A stretch of DNA of 39,067 bases from Methylobacterium sp. J-070 (GCF_022829385.1 NZ_JAKSXX010000060.1:1-39067), one strand, 5' to 3'. Shown: positions 14,027 through 22,716, numbered from the stretch's first letter. Program-made: numbers and translations. Notes: generated by a model from the letters alone, not told the origin.

Positions 14027-14701
14027 TCAGGCCTCAGCTTGGTTCATGTGACCGCCCAGCAGGAGGTTCTTGGCCGCCGCGTCGATGCGGGACAGCCACT
14101 TCTCCGCGGTGTCGGCGCGCACGTCCGCCACCCGGACCTGCTCCTCGGCCGCCCGGACCCAGGCTTCCGCCTCGGCCTGGATCGTCCGGACCCGGGCCTC
14201 AGCCTCGGCGCGGATCTCCTCCACCTGGGCGTCGGCATCGGCCTGGATCCGCTGCAGACGGATATCGGCGCGGGCCTGGAGCTCGTGAGCCCGCATCTCG
14301 GCGAGCTGGAGGCGCTGCTGCGCCTCCTTCAGCTCGCGCTGGAGCGTCTCGACCGCCATCTCGTGCGAGGCGGTCTGGACCCGCAGGCGCCGCTTCTGCT
14401 CGTCGGCGATGCCGACCATGCCGTTGATGATGTCGAGGGTGCTCATCCAATCCGACACCGAGTCGTCCTCGGCGTCGGGGGATGCCGCCAGCGGCTCCGC
14501 GTCGTTCACGGCCGGATCCGGCAGCAGCGCCGCACTCGGCTCGTCGATCTCCGGGCCCAGGCGGAGGGCCGGGCCCTCCAAGGTGTGGGCGTTGGGTTTG
14601 AGCCTCAGGATTTCGGCAGACGGTTTCTCGACGATGCGGTCGAGACTCTCTGCGACCTGCGTCAGGATATGAGACCAGGAGGCTGTCGGTGCCGCGACCA
14701 T
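14027..14701 (-). CDS. Coiled-coil protein, first and longest paralogue of the trio
   Basis: This 224-aa protein is first in the operon. The N-terminal 85 residues are acidic and Pro-rich, and an extra Trp segment (SWSHILTQVAESLDRIVEK) lies at about 8-26. DWMSTLDIINGMVGIADEQK (about 84-103) is the entry motif. The helix from about 104 to 200 carries near-repeats such as ADADAQVEEIRAEAEARVRT and IQAEAEAWVRAAEEQVRV. It ends in RADTAEKWLSRIDAAAKNLL (about 194-213). No signal peptide or membrane span is present. Expression is probably tied to the cell cycle through the CtrA-type boxes at 14740-14771. Function unknown; a polarity or cytoskeletal scaffold role is only a suggestion. Confidence 0.75.
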   Translation of the reverse strand: MVAAPTASWSHILTQVAESLDRIVEKPSAEILRLKPNAHTLEGPALRLGPEIDEPSAALLPDPAVNDAEPLAASPDAEDDSVSDWMSTLDIINGMVGIADEQKRRLRVQTASHEMAVETLQRELKEAQQRLQLAEMRAHELQARADIRLQRIQADADAQVEEIRAEAEARVRTIQAEAEAWVRAAEEQVRVADVRADTAEKWLSRIDAAAKNLLLGGHMNQAEA

Positions 14702-14739
14702 GCTGATATCTGCCCTTCCAAGAGCGGAACGTGGGATGA

Positions 14740-14771
14740 TTAAGACCGCGTTATGGTTAACGCATCGTTAA
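14740..14771 (-). promoter_or_regulatory. Tandem CtrA-type boxes upstream of the coiled-coil operon
   Basis: On the minus strand, TTAA-CGATGCG-TTAAC (14771-14756) matches the CtrA consensus TTAA-N7-TTAAC at every position. Beside it, TTAA-GACCGCG-TTAT (14740-14754, plus-strand reading) misses by one base. The pair lies 39-70 nt before the start at 14701. CtrA is the master response regulator of alphaproteobacterial cell cycle and polarity genes. Binding is predicted from sequence only. Confidence 0.65.
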
Positions 14772-14817
14772 ACTGGTATTCGCCCGCTAGCTTTTTGTAA
14801 GCTCTGCCTAACCACCA

Positions 14818-15143
14818 TTAATTTTCGGCGGCGCCGACGCCGCTCTGGACAGTGATGTCGGCCCAGAATTTCTTCGGCGCATCGGGCGTTCGGTGGAGGC
14901 CGGCGCCGTATCGCCGGCGGACGCCGCGGCCGGCCGGCCAATGGTTTGTGGATGAATTCAAGATCCGAGCGGATCGGCTCCACCGACAATATCGGCCAGA
15001 ACGACCGTTTTCGGCTCCGTATACTGACGGCGTAGGCGCCAATACAGTTTCGCGCCATCGAAATATGTGCTGACGGGGCGTCCCGTCTCTTTTCGCGCGC
15101 ATCGTCCGCACGAGCGCGGAACGCCGGCAAACCGCACCGGCAC
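14818..15143 (-). other. Possible decayed small gene in a 440-nt gap
   Basis: Between the CtrA boxes and the oxidoreductase gene, the minus strand holds protein-like pieces in different frames. STYFDGAKLYWRLRRQYTEP (around 15073-15014) continues to ADIVGGADPLGS and a TGA. Another frame ends APKKFWADITVQSGVGAAEN with a TAA at about 14818. They could be the two ends of one gene of roughly 85 aa disrupted by frameshifts. Third-position GC is lower than in neighbouring genes. No intact frame joins them, and nothing else is visible in 14772-15211. Confidence 0.3.
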
Positions 15144-15211
15144 ACGCGGGCGTCGCCCGAAAAGTCCGGCCTGGCAGCACGCCCGTCCCGGCGCGAAGCA
15201 CCGCGGCTGGG

Positions 15212-16471
15212 TCAGCCGGGACTCTGGGTGGCGGGGGGCGCCTGGAGGATCGGGGCTGCGGCCGCGCGGATGGAGGCGGGATCACGGTCGAGGGGCGGGT
15301 AGATGCGGGACCCGTTGATGAGCCGCTTCGTCGCTTTGGCGGCCGCGCCGGAGGAGACCAGCGTGTCACGGTCCCAGCCGGCGGTGTAGACGGCCCCCCA
15401 ATCGCCGAGATCCAGCACCGTGACGTATTCGGGCGCGGAGAAACGCAGGCGACGCTCGGGGCGGCCCGCGAGGGTGCAGACGGCGTTGTGACCGGCGAAC
15501 CGGCCCATCGGCCGCGCATGCTGGCAGGACATCACCGTCCGGTGGCCCGCCCCGTCGGCGGCCGCCGTGGCCACGTCGCCCGCGGCGTAAACGTCGGGGC
15601 AGCCGGTGACGTGCAGATAGGGGTCGACCGGCACGCGCCCGAGGGAATCGATGGACGTCCCCAGCTGCGCCGCGAGCGGGCTGGCCGCCAGACCGGTGGC
15701 GCAGACGACCGTCCGCGCCGGGATGCGCGTCCCGTCGGCCAGCGCGACGCCGTCGGGATCGATCGTGCGGATCTCGGCGCCCCCGATGAAGGTGACCCCG
15801 GCCGCCGCCAGCGCCGCGCGGATCGACGGCGCGGCAACCGGACCCATCGCACGGCCGATCTCCGGTGCCCGGTCGATCAGGATGGTCCGCACCGGGCCCG
15901 TGCCCCCCGCCCGGTCGCGGGCTGCGGCGAGCCGTGCGGGCAGTTCGCAGGCGAGTTCGAGGCCCACCAGCCCTGCGCCGACGACGACGGCGGTCCAGAG
16001 GCCTGACGGCTCGGCGCCCGGTGCGGCGGGACCCAGCCGTTCGAGATGCGCCGCCAGACCCTGCGCACCCTCTTACGTGTCGACGTCGAAGGCGCCGTCG
16101 ATGCCCGGCACGGCCGGTCGCCGCAGGGCGCTGCCGGTCGCCAGGACGAGGCCCCCGTACGGCAGGCTCCGGGGCACCTCGGACGGCGATCCGCCCGACA
16201 CCGTCACGGCATGGCCCGGCACATCGATGGCGATGACGTGTCCCTGGAGGCGGCGCACGCCGATGGGCCCGAGAACGTCGTCGAGCGGCACCCGCACGGG
16301 AGCGAGGTCCGCCTCGTAGCACCGCACGCGGATGACGTGGAACGGGCTCGGCGCCACGAGGGTGATGGAAAGCGCATCGCTCAGACCGAGTTCGTCGCGC
16401 GCCCGGGCGGAGGCGGCCGCGGCCCAGAGACCGGCGAACCCGCCGCCGACCACCACGATGTCCTGCGCCAT
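15212..16471 (-). pseudogene. NDH-2-like NAD(P)/FAD oxidoreductase interrupted by an in-frame TAA
   Basis: From ATG 16471 the frame encodes MAQDIVVVGGGFAGLWAA, a dinucleotide-binding GxGxxG. It continues through VLATGSALRRPAVPGIDG to FDVDT, then meets TAA at 16073-16075 (codon 133). The same frame resumes at once with EGAQGLAAHLERLGP. It carries the second Rossmann motif VVVGAGLVGLELACELPARL, CATGLAASPLAAQLG, and the FAD-binding DVYAAGDVA, ending at 15212. Without the stop the protein is 419 aa, normal for type II NADH dehydrogenase-like flavoproteins. The TAA probably replaces Tyr (TAC). The downstream part has its own possible ATG at 15967, but the product would lack the first FAD site. Divergent from the importer genes. 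Confidence 0.82.
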
Positions 16472-16879
16472 GGGGTACCTCGCAAACGCCGCACGGCCCG
16501 CCGCGACACCGAAGATTCTTATCGTTTCGGATGGAAGTAGAGAACGCGCTTTCGTTGACTCACCCGCGCCGGGGCGGGATGTTGCATTCATTGCGTGCAA
16601 TGTGGTCAAGAACCGAAGATGAAGACGCTGGAGCCGTCCGGCCGTGATTCCGGAGCGACCTCGCGCGTCGTCACCGCCCGATTGCGCCGCCCGATGCGCC
16701 GGTCCGACCGGATCGGACCCGGCAGAACCCCGTCCCCGTCCCGGCTAGGCGCGGCGCGGTCACGCCGCTGACCGGCTCGCCGCCGGCTTCGCGGTCCCAT
16801 CCCGTGCGGGGCGGCCGATGCCGGCGCGCTCCGGGATGCCGGCCGCTCCTCCCCGCCCCACTGCCCCAAGGTCCCGCCC
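16472..16879. other. Divergent promoter region with a perfect 14-bp dyad
   Basis: These 408 nt separate the leftward flavoprotein from the rightward importer. CATTGC-GT-GCAATG at 16589-16602 is a perfect dyad in an AT-richer patch and is the best operator candidate for a shared regulator. No regulator gene is adjacent. No open frame here has convincing coding bias. Confidence 0.4.
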
Positions 16880-17860
16880 ATGCTCTCGTCCCGCCGATCC
16901 CTGCTGGCCGCCGCCCTCGCCCTGACCTGTCTCGGCAGCCTGGTCGGGCCGGAGGCCCGCGCCGAGGATCCCAAGGAGGTCCGGCTCGACTGGGCGACCT
17001 ACAACCCCGTGGGCCTGCTCCTGAAGGAGAAGGGCTTCCTGGAGGAGGCGCTGGCCCCGCGCGGCATCAAGGTCCGCTGGGTTCAGTCGCTCGGCTCCAA
17101 CAAGGCGCTGGAGTATCTGAATGCCGAAGCCATCGATTTCGGTTCGGCGGCGGGTGCGGCCGCGCTGGTCGCGCGGATCAATGGCAATCCGATCACGGCC
17201 GTCTACGCCTTCTCGCGTCCGGAATGGACGGCGCTGGTCACCCGCAAGGACAGCGGCATCACCAAGCCGGCCGACCTCAAGGGCAAGCGCGTCGCGGTCA
17301 CCCGGGGCACCGATCCGCACATTTTCCTGATCCGCGCGCTGCAGGGCGCCGGCCTGACCGAGCGCGATGCCAAGCTGGTCCTGCTGCAGCATCCGGACGG
17401 GCGCACGGCCCTCGACCGCGGCGACGTCGATGCCTGAGCGGGACTCGACCCGATGATGGCGGCCGCCGAGATCGAGAACGGCGATGTCCTGTTCCACCGC
17501 GACGCCGCGGCGAACACCTGGGGCCTCCTCGCCGTGCGGGAAGCCTTCGCCAAGGCGCACCCGGATCTCGTCCGCGCGGTGATCGCCGCCTATGAGCGGG
17601 CGCGGGCCTACGCGCTCGCCAACCCGCAGGCGCTCTCGGCCGCGCTCGTCGCCGCCACCAAGTTGCCCGAGCCGGTGATCGCCCGCCAGATCGAGCGCAC
17701 CGACCTGTCGCAGCCGGCGATCGGGGCCGCCCAGGCCGCATCCATCAAGGCCGCCGGCCTCGCCCTCCAGCAGGCCGGCGTCGTCCCGGCCGGTACCGAC
17801 GTGGCGGCGGCGGTCGACGGCCTGCTCGATCCGGGCTTCAACCCCGCCGCCGGGCGGTGA
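16880..17860 (+). pseudogene. ssuA: SsuA-type ABC substrate-binding protein interrupted by an in-frame TGA
   Basis: The signal peptide MLSSRRSLLAAALALTCLGS ends near AEARA. The mature part has family segments RLDWATYNPVGLLLKEKGFL, SNKALEYLNAEAIDFGSAAG and ITKPADLKGKRVAVTRGTDP. At codon 186, TGA (17435-17437) interrupts GDVDA-stop-AGLDPMMAAAE, where the family normally reads DVDAWAGLDP, so TGG became TGA. The frame then runs to 17860 (total 326 aa, normal length). The protein would deliver aliphatic sulfonates or a similar anion to the SsuC/SsuB transporter. As written, only a truncated N-terminal lobe is made. The symbol is by family resemblance; taurine or other sulfonate specificity is not excluded. 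Confidence 0.82.
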
Positions 17861-18648
17861 TGCGCGGCCCACCGCTGCTGCGGCGCGGAGCCCGTGCCGG
17901 CCTCGGCCTGCTCCTGCCGCTCGTCCTGGCGGTCGGCTGGGAGATCGCCGTCGCGACGGGTGCGGCGTCGGGGCGCCTCCTCCCGCCGCCCAGCCGGATC
18001 GGCGCGACCCTGTGGGATCTGGCGGCGTCGGGCGATCTGCGGATGCACGTCGAGGCGACGCTGATCCGGGTCGGGCTCGGCTTCCTGTGCGGGGCGGCGG
18101 CCGGAATCCTGGCCGGCGCCCTGGTGGCGACGATCCCGGCGCTGCGCTGGCTGATCGACCCTAGCCTTCAGGCGCTGCGCGCGGTCCCGTCTCTGGCCTG
18201 GGTACCGCTCTTCATCCTGTGGTTCGGCATCCTGGAGACGCCGAAGGTCCTGTTGATCGCCGTGGGCGTCTTCTTCCCGGTCTATGTCGCGGTCTCCGGG
18301 GCGATCGCCTCCGTCGATCGGAAGCTCGTCGAGGTCGGGCGGATCTTCCGGCTGTCGCGTCTCGCCCTCGCCCGCCGCATCCTGCTGCCGGCGGTCCTGC
18401 CCGCGACCCTCGTGGGCCTGCGCACCGGCCTCGGCCTCGGCTTCCTGTTCGTCGTGGCGGCGGAGCTGATGGGCGCCTCGGAGGGCCTGGGCTATCTGCT
18501 GGTCGACGGCCAGCAGTTCAGCAAACCCGATCAGATCATGGCGGCGATCATCGCCTTCGCGCTGGCGGGCAAGCTGGCCGACATGGCCCTGATCGCGCTG
18601 ACGCTGCCCTTGACCCGATGGCAGGATACCGCACGAGAGAGCCTGTGA
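17860..18648 (+). CDS. ssuC: ABC transporter permease, SsuC type
   Basis: This is a 262-aa inner-membrane protein with about six hydrophobic spans. The permease EAA-type loop is recognisable around EVGRIFRLSRLALARRILLP (about 164-183). ATG 17860 overlaps the binding-protein stop (TGATG); a GTG three bases earlier is also possible. It belongs to the binding-protein-dependent nitrate/sulfonate/taurine permease family and should form the channel with the ATPase at 18645. It is intact, in contrast to its binding protein, so the importer is probably non-functional as sequenced. Confidence 0.88.
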   Translation: MRGPPLLRRGARAGLGLLLPLVLAVGWEIAVATGAASGRLLPPPSRIGATLWDLAASGDLRMHVEATLIRVGLGFLCGAAAGILAGALVATIPALRWLIDPSLQALRAVPSLAWVPLFILWFGILETPKVLLIAVGVFFPVYVAVSGAIASVDRKLVEVGRIFRLSRLALARRILLPAVLPATLVGLRTGLGLGFLFVVAAELMGASEGLGYLLVDGQQFSKPDQIMAAIIAFALAGKLADMALIALTLPLTRWQDTARESL

Positions 18649-19517
18649 GCGTCGGACAAGGCCGCGCCAAGAGGGCGGAGCCGCGGCCGGCCTCGCGCTC
18701 CGGAACCCACGCCACCCTCGGACAAGGGACGCCCGTGCTCCTCGTCGACGACCTCTCGAAGACCTATGCCGACGGCACCCGGGCGCTGGACGGGATCGGC
18801 CTGTCGGTGCAGCAGGGGGAGATCGTCGCGCTGATCGGGGGCTCGGGCTGCGGGAAGACGACGCTCCTCCGCCTGATCGCGGGACTCGACCAGGCAAGCC
18901 GCGGGGTCGTGCAGGTCGACGGCGCGGCGATCCGCGAGCCCCATCCGAGAGTCGGCGTCGTGTTCCAGGAGCCGCGGCTCCTCCCCTGGCTCGACGTGGC
19001 CGGCAATGTCGGCTTCGGGCTCGCGGGTCTCACCCGCGCGGAGCGCCGGGCGCGGGTGGCCCACGCCCTGGAGCGGATCGGGCTGTCCGAGCACGGGGGC
19101 CGCTGGCCGCGCGAGCTCTCCGGCGGCCAGCAGCAGCGCGTCGCCATCGCCCGCGCCTTCGTGGCACAGCCGCGGGTGCTGCTCCTGGACGAGCCCTTCT
19201 CGGCCCTCGACGCCTTCACCCGGAAGGGGCTTCACGAGCAGCTTCTCGATCTCTGGGCCGAGTCGAAGCCGACGATCGTGATCGTCACGCACGATGTCGG
19301 GGAGGCCGTGACGCTCGCCGACCGGGTGGTGGTGATGCGCCCGCGCCCGGGGCGCCTGGACGAGACCGTGGCGATCGGGCTCTCCCGCCCGCGCGATCCG
19401 GTGGCGGCCACCTACGAGGAGGCGGTGCGCCGGGTGCTGGCCGCCCTCGACCGCTCCCTGCGGCCCGCCGCGGCAAGCCGCCCCCCCGCCCCCGAGACCC
19501 GCGCCGCCTGGTGGTGA
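18645..19517 (+). CDS. ssuB: ABC transporter ATP-binding protein, SsuB type
   Basis: This 290-aa ATPase has every nucleotide-binding motif. Walker A is GGSGCGKTT, the Q-loop is VFQEPRLLPW, the signature is LSGGQQQRVAIARA, Walker B is VLLLDEPFSALD, and the switch His is in THDVGEA. The GTG start overlaps the permease stop (GTGA); the first 35 residues are not conserved, and a later start is possible. The PRLLPW sequence after the Q-loop Gln is characteristic of the nitrate/sulfonate/taurine subgroup. It ends 34 nt from the convergent RND gene. Confidence 0.9.
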   Translation: MSVGQGRAKRAEPRPASRSGTHATLGQGTPVLLVDDLSKTYADGTRALDGIGLSVQQGEIVALIGGSGCGKTTLLRLIAGLDQASRGVVQVDGAAIREPHPRVGVVFQEPRLLPWLDVAGNVGFGLAGLTRAERRARVAHALERIGLSEHGGRWPRELSGGQQQRVAIARAFVAQPRVLLLDEPFSALDAFTRKGLHEQLLDLWAESKPTIVIVTHDVGEAVTLADRVVVMRPRPGRLDETVAIGLSRPRDPVAATYEEAVRRVLAALDRSLRPAAASRPPAPETRAAWW

Positions 19518-19551
19518 CCGCTCGGCATCGCCGGGCATCCGCCGACCCGCT

Positions 19552-22500
19552 TCAGGACCGGGCGGCCGTCAGTTCCAGATCCTCGGGCTCCGCGCGGCGG
19601 AACCGGGCGAAGCGCAGGGCCAGCACCGGCAGGATCAGCAGGGTCAGGACCGTCGAGGTGACGAGGCCGCCCAGGATGACCAGCGCCATGGGGCCCTCGA
19701 TCTCGCGGCCGGGCTCGCCGGCGCCGAGCGCCAGCGGCAGAAGGCCGAGGCCGGTGACCAGGGAGGTCATGAGGATCGGCACCATCCGGTCGGCCGCGCC
19801 GGCCGCCGCGGTGGCGGCGCTCCACGGGCGGCCGTCGCGGGTCACCAACTGCTCGTAATGGGCGATCATCATCACGCTGTTGCGCAGCGAGATGCCGGCG
19901 AGCGTCACGAAGCCGACGATCGACCCCAGCGACAGCACGCCCCCGGTGAGCGCCGCCGCCGCCACCCCGCCGACGAAGGCGAACGGAAGGTTGACCAGGA
20001 CCAGCAGCAGGTTCGCGGCGGATCCGGTGACGATCGCGAGCAGCACCACGATGCCGAAGCCCGCGAGCCCGGCATGGATCAGCAGGTCGCGCCGCGCCGC
20101 GGCCTCGGCCTCGGCGGCCCCCGAGAAGGTCACGTAGACGCCCTCGGGCAGCCGCACCTCGCGGGCGATCTTGCGCTTGGCCGCCGCCACGAAGCCCGCC
20201 ACGTCGCCCCCGGCGACGTTGGCGGTCACGGCCTGGACCCGCTGGGCGCCGAGGTGCTGCACCTGATAGCGGCCGGCGCTCTCGTAGACGTCGGCGACCT
20301 GCGACAGGCGCAGGTAGCGGCCGCCCGGCGTCCGCAGGGGCAGGTCGCCCACGGCGCTGAGGCGGCCGCGCACCTGCGCGTCGAGGATCACCAGCACGTT
20401 GAACACGGCGTTGCCGCGGTAGGTCTGGCCGACGACGTCGCCCTGATAGGCGGTGCGCAGAGCCTCCAGAACCTCGACCGGGTCGAGCCCCCAGTGCCGC
20501 AGGTCGACCGGGCGCAGCGCCACCGTGACCTGCGGCAGCCCGGCCGGCGAGGCCTGCTGCACGTCCCGGGCGCCCTTCACCTCCGCGAGTTCCCGGGCGA
20601 CCGAGCGGGCGGCCGCCTCGATCCGGTCGAGGTCGCTGCCGACCACGTTGACCACGACCGGCGCGGTGAAGCCCGATACCGTCTCCTCGATCCGCTCGGT
20701 CAGGAAGGTCTTGAGCGAGAAGGCCGCACCGGGAAATCCGGCGATCAGCTCCCGGATCGCCGCCTCGACGCTCCGCTGCGCGGCGCCGTCGAGGCCGGGC
20801 TGCAGGTCGATGTGAATCTCGCTGTAGTGGGGGCCGGCCGTGTCCTCCGCGGCCTCGGCGCGCCCGATCTGCGCGGCCACCGCACGAACCCCCGGGATGC
20901 CCCTCAGATCCCCGGTGATCAGCACGCCGAGCCGCTGCGATTCCTGCAGCGAGGTGCCGGGCACCGCCACCATGTGGAGGATCATGTGGCCCTCCTTGAG
21001 GTCGGGCAGGAACACCGCCCCGAGGGTCGGCAGGACGGCCGCCCCGGCGAGCGTCATCAGCAGGCTCGCGAGCATCGCCAGGCGGGGCACCCGGCCGATC
21101 CGCGCGAGCAGCCCGAGATAGGCCGCGCGGCTCCAGCGCACGACGGGGGGCTCGCGCAGCCGCGCGCCGTCGTCCCGCCCTCCCCGGCCGCCGAGCAGCA
21201 GCAGCGCCAGGGCCGGCGTGACGGTGAGCGCCACGAGCAGGGAGGCCACGACCGCCGCGATGTAGGCGAGCGCCAGGGGTCCGAACAGGCGCCCGGCCAC
21301 GCCCGTCAGCGCCAGCACCGGCAGGAACATCAGGAGCACGGCCAGCGTGGCGTAGGCGACGGAGGTGCGCACCTCCAGCATCGCGGCGAGGACCACGCGG
21401 GCCGCGCTGCGGCCATCGCCCCGCGAGGCCCGCAGGCGGCGCGAGACGTTCTCGACGCCGATCACCGCGTCGTCGACCACCTCGCCGATCGCGAGGGCCA
21501 GGCCGCCGAGGGTCATCGTGTTGAGGCTCTCGCCCCAGGCCTGGAGCGCGAGCGCAGCGGCGATCAGCGAGAGGGGGATCGCCGCCGCGCTGATCAGCGC
21601 CGCCCGCCAATCCGCCAGGAACACCAGGAGCACGATCACCACCAGCACCCCGCCGAAGGCCAGGGCCTGCATGACGTTGCCGGTGGCGACGTCCACGAAG
21701 TTGGCAGGCCGGAACAGGTCGGCCCGCAGGGCCACGTGTTCCCGGTCGAGGATCGGCCGCAATTCGTCGAGGGCGGCCTCCAGGCGGGCGGTGACCGCGC
21801 GCGTGTCGACCCCGACCTGGGCGCCGATCATCAGCAGCACGCCCGGCTTGCCGTCCACGAGGGCCGCGCTGATCGCAGGCTCGGGGGCGGCCGTGACGGT
21901 CGCCACGTCGGACAGCACCACGCTCGCCCCGCCGTCGTTGTGGAGCACCGCACGGCCGAGCGCCTCGGGGGTGAGCGACTGGCCCTCGCTGCGCAGCAGG
22001 ACCCGCTGGTTCGGCGTGTCGACGAAGCCGGCGCCGCGCACGCCCGTGGCCTTCCGGGCGGCCGCCAGGACGTCGTTGAGGCCGATCTGGAAGCGGATCA
22101 GGTCGTCGGGGCGGACCTGGACCTGCAGCGCCCGCACCGCCCCGCCATAGAGGGAGACCTGGGCGATGCCCGGCACGGCCTGCAGGCGGCGGCGGACGGT
22201 CCACTCGGCCACGTGGCGCAGGTCCATTGCGTCGCGGGTCTCGGAGGTGAGCCCGACGAGGAGCACCGTCAGGGTCGATGAGGTGAGCGGGGTCATGGCC
22301 GGCGCCGCCACCCCGTCCGGCATGCGCCCGGACAGGGCCGCGAGCCGCTCGTTGACCCGCTGGCGGATGCGGTCGACGTCGCTGCCGGACCGGAAGGCGG
22401 CGGCGATCACCGACAGGCCCTGGATGGAGGTCGAGCGCAGGGTCTCCAGCCCCGGCAGGCCGCCCACCGCCACCTCGACCGGCTGGGTGACCAGCACCTC

Positions 22501-22716
22501 GACCTGCTCGGAGTCGAGGCCCGGCGCCTCGGTCTGAATCGTCACGATCGGGGGCGCGAATTCCGGAAAGACGTCGTAGCGGGCGCCCACCAGCGCGTAG
22601 AGGCCGAAGACCAGCACCGCGCCGGCGAGCGCCAGGACCACCCGCGGCAGCCGGACGGCGAAACCGACGAGGAGCGCCTGGGGACCGCCACCGCCCGCGC
22701 CGGCGGGCTCAATCAT
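19552..22716 (-). CDS. RND efflux transporter permease, CusA/CzcA-like
   Basis: This 1054-aa proton-driven inner-membrane pump has the normal length for the family. An N-terminal transmembrane helix is followed by the porter segment YDVFPEFAPPIVTIQTEAPG, typical of heavy-metal-type RND proteins. The TM4 region GGLALAIGEVVDDAVIGVEN contains the proton-relay Asp pair. A second porter/docking repeat and the C-terminal TM bundle follow. The E-V-V-D-D variant belongs to a CusA/CzcA-like branch whose substrates are often unassigned, so the metal is uncertain. It overlaps its adaptor gene by 8 nt. No outer-membrane factor is adjacent; a TolC-type channel elsewhere is presumed. Confidence 0.9.
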   Translation of the reverse strand: MIEPAGAGGGGPQALLVGFAVRLPRVVLALAGAVLVFGLYALVGARYDVFPEFAPPIVTIQTEAPGLDSEQVEVLVTQPVEVAVGGLPGLETLRSTSIQGLSVIAAAFRSGSDVDRIRQRVNERLAALSGRMPDGVAAPAMTPLTSSTLTVLLVGLTSETRDAMDLRHVAEWTVRRRLQAVPGIAQVSLYGGAVRALQVQVRPDDLIRFQIGLNDVLAAARKATGVRGAGFVDTPNQRVLLRSEGQSLTPEALGRAVLHNDGGASVVLSDVATVTAAPEPAISAALVDGKPGVLLMIGAQVGVDTRAVTARLEAALDELRPILDREHVALRADLFRPANFVDVATGNVMQALAFGGVLVVIVLLVFLADWRAALISAAAIPLSLIAAALALQAWGESLNTMTLGGLALAIGEVVDDAVIGVENVSRRLRASRGDGRSAARVVLAAMLEVRTSVAYATLAVLLMFLPVLALTGVAGRLFGPLALAYIAAVVASLLVALTVTPALALLLLGGRGGRDDGARLREPPVVRWSRAAYLGLLARIGRVPRLAMLASLLMTLAGAAVLPTLGAVFLPDLKEGHMILHMVAVPGTSLQESQRLGVLITGDLRGIPGVRAVAAQIGRAEAAEDTAGPHYSEIHIDLQPGLDGAAQRSVEAAIRELIAGFPGAAFSLKTFLTERIEETVSGFTAPVVVNVVGSDLDRIEAAARSVARELAEVKGARDVQQASPAGLPQVTVALRPVDLRHWGLDPVEVLEALRTAYQGDVVGQTYRGNAVFNVLVILDAQVRGRLSAVGDLPLRTPGGRYLRLSQVADVYESAGRYQVQHLGAQRVQAVTANVAGGDVAGFVAAAKRKIAREVRLPEGVYVTFSGAAEAEAAARRDLLIHAGLAGFGIVVLLAIVTGSAANLLLVLVNLPFAFVGGVAAAALTGGVLSLGSIVGFVTLAGISLRNSVMMIAHYEQLVTRDGRPWSAATAAAGAADRMVPILMTSLVTGLGLLPLALGAGEPGREIEGPMALVILGGLVTSTVLTLLILPVLALRFARFRRAEPEDLELTAARS

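Noticed and set aside
16073..17437. Stop-codon readthrough or recoding in the flavoprotein and SsuA genes
   Set aside because: Different stops (TAA and TGA) are involved, neither family uses selenocysteine, and Tyr/Trp fit the family patterns, so mutation or sequence error is simpler.
11062..19517. One sulfonate-catabolic operon joining the FMN monooxygenase to ssuACB
   Set aside because: The genes are on opposite strands and separated by the coiled-coil operon and the flavoprotein gene; any link is functional speculation.
19858..22281. 807-codon plus-strand frame opposite the RND pump
   Set aside because: The His/Gln/Arg/Asp-rich translation is typical of the antisense of a high-GC gene; the minus strand encodes a full 1054-aa RND protein.
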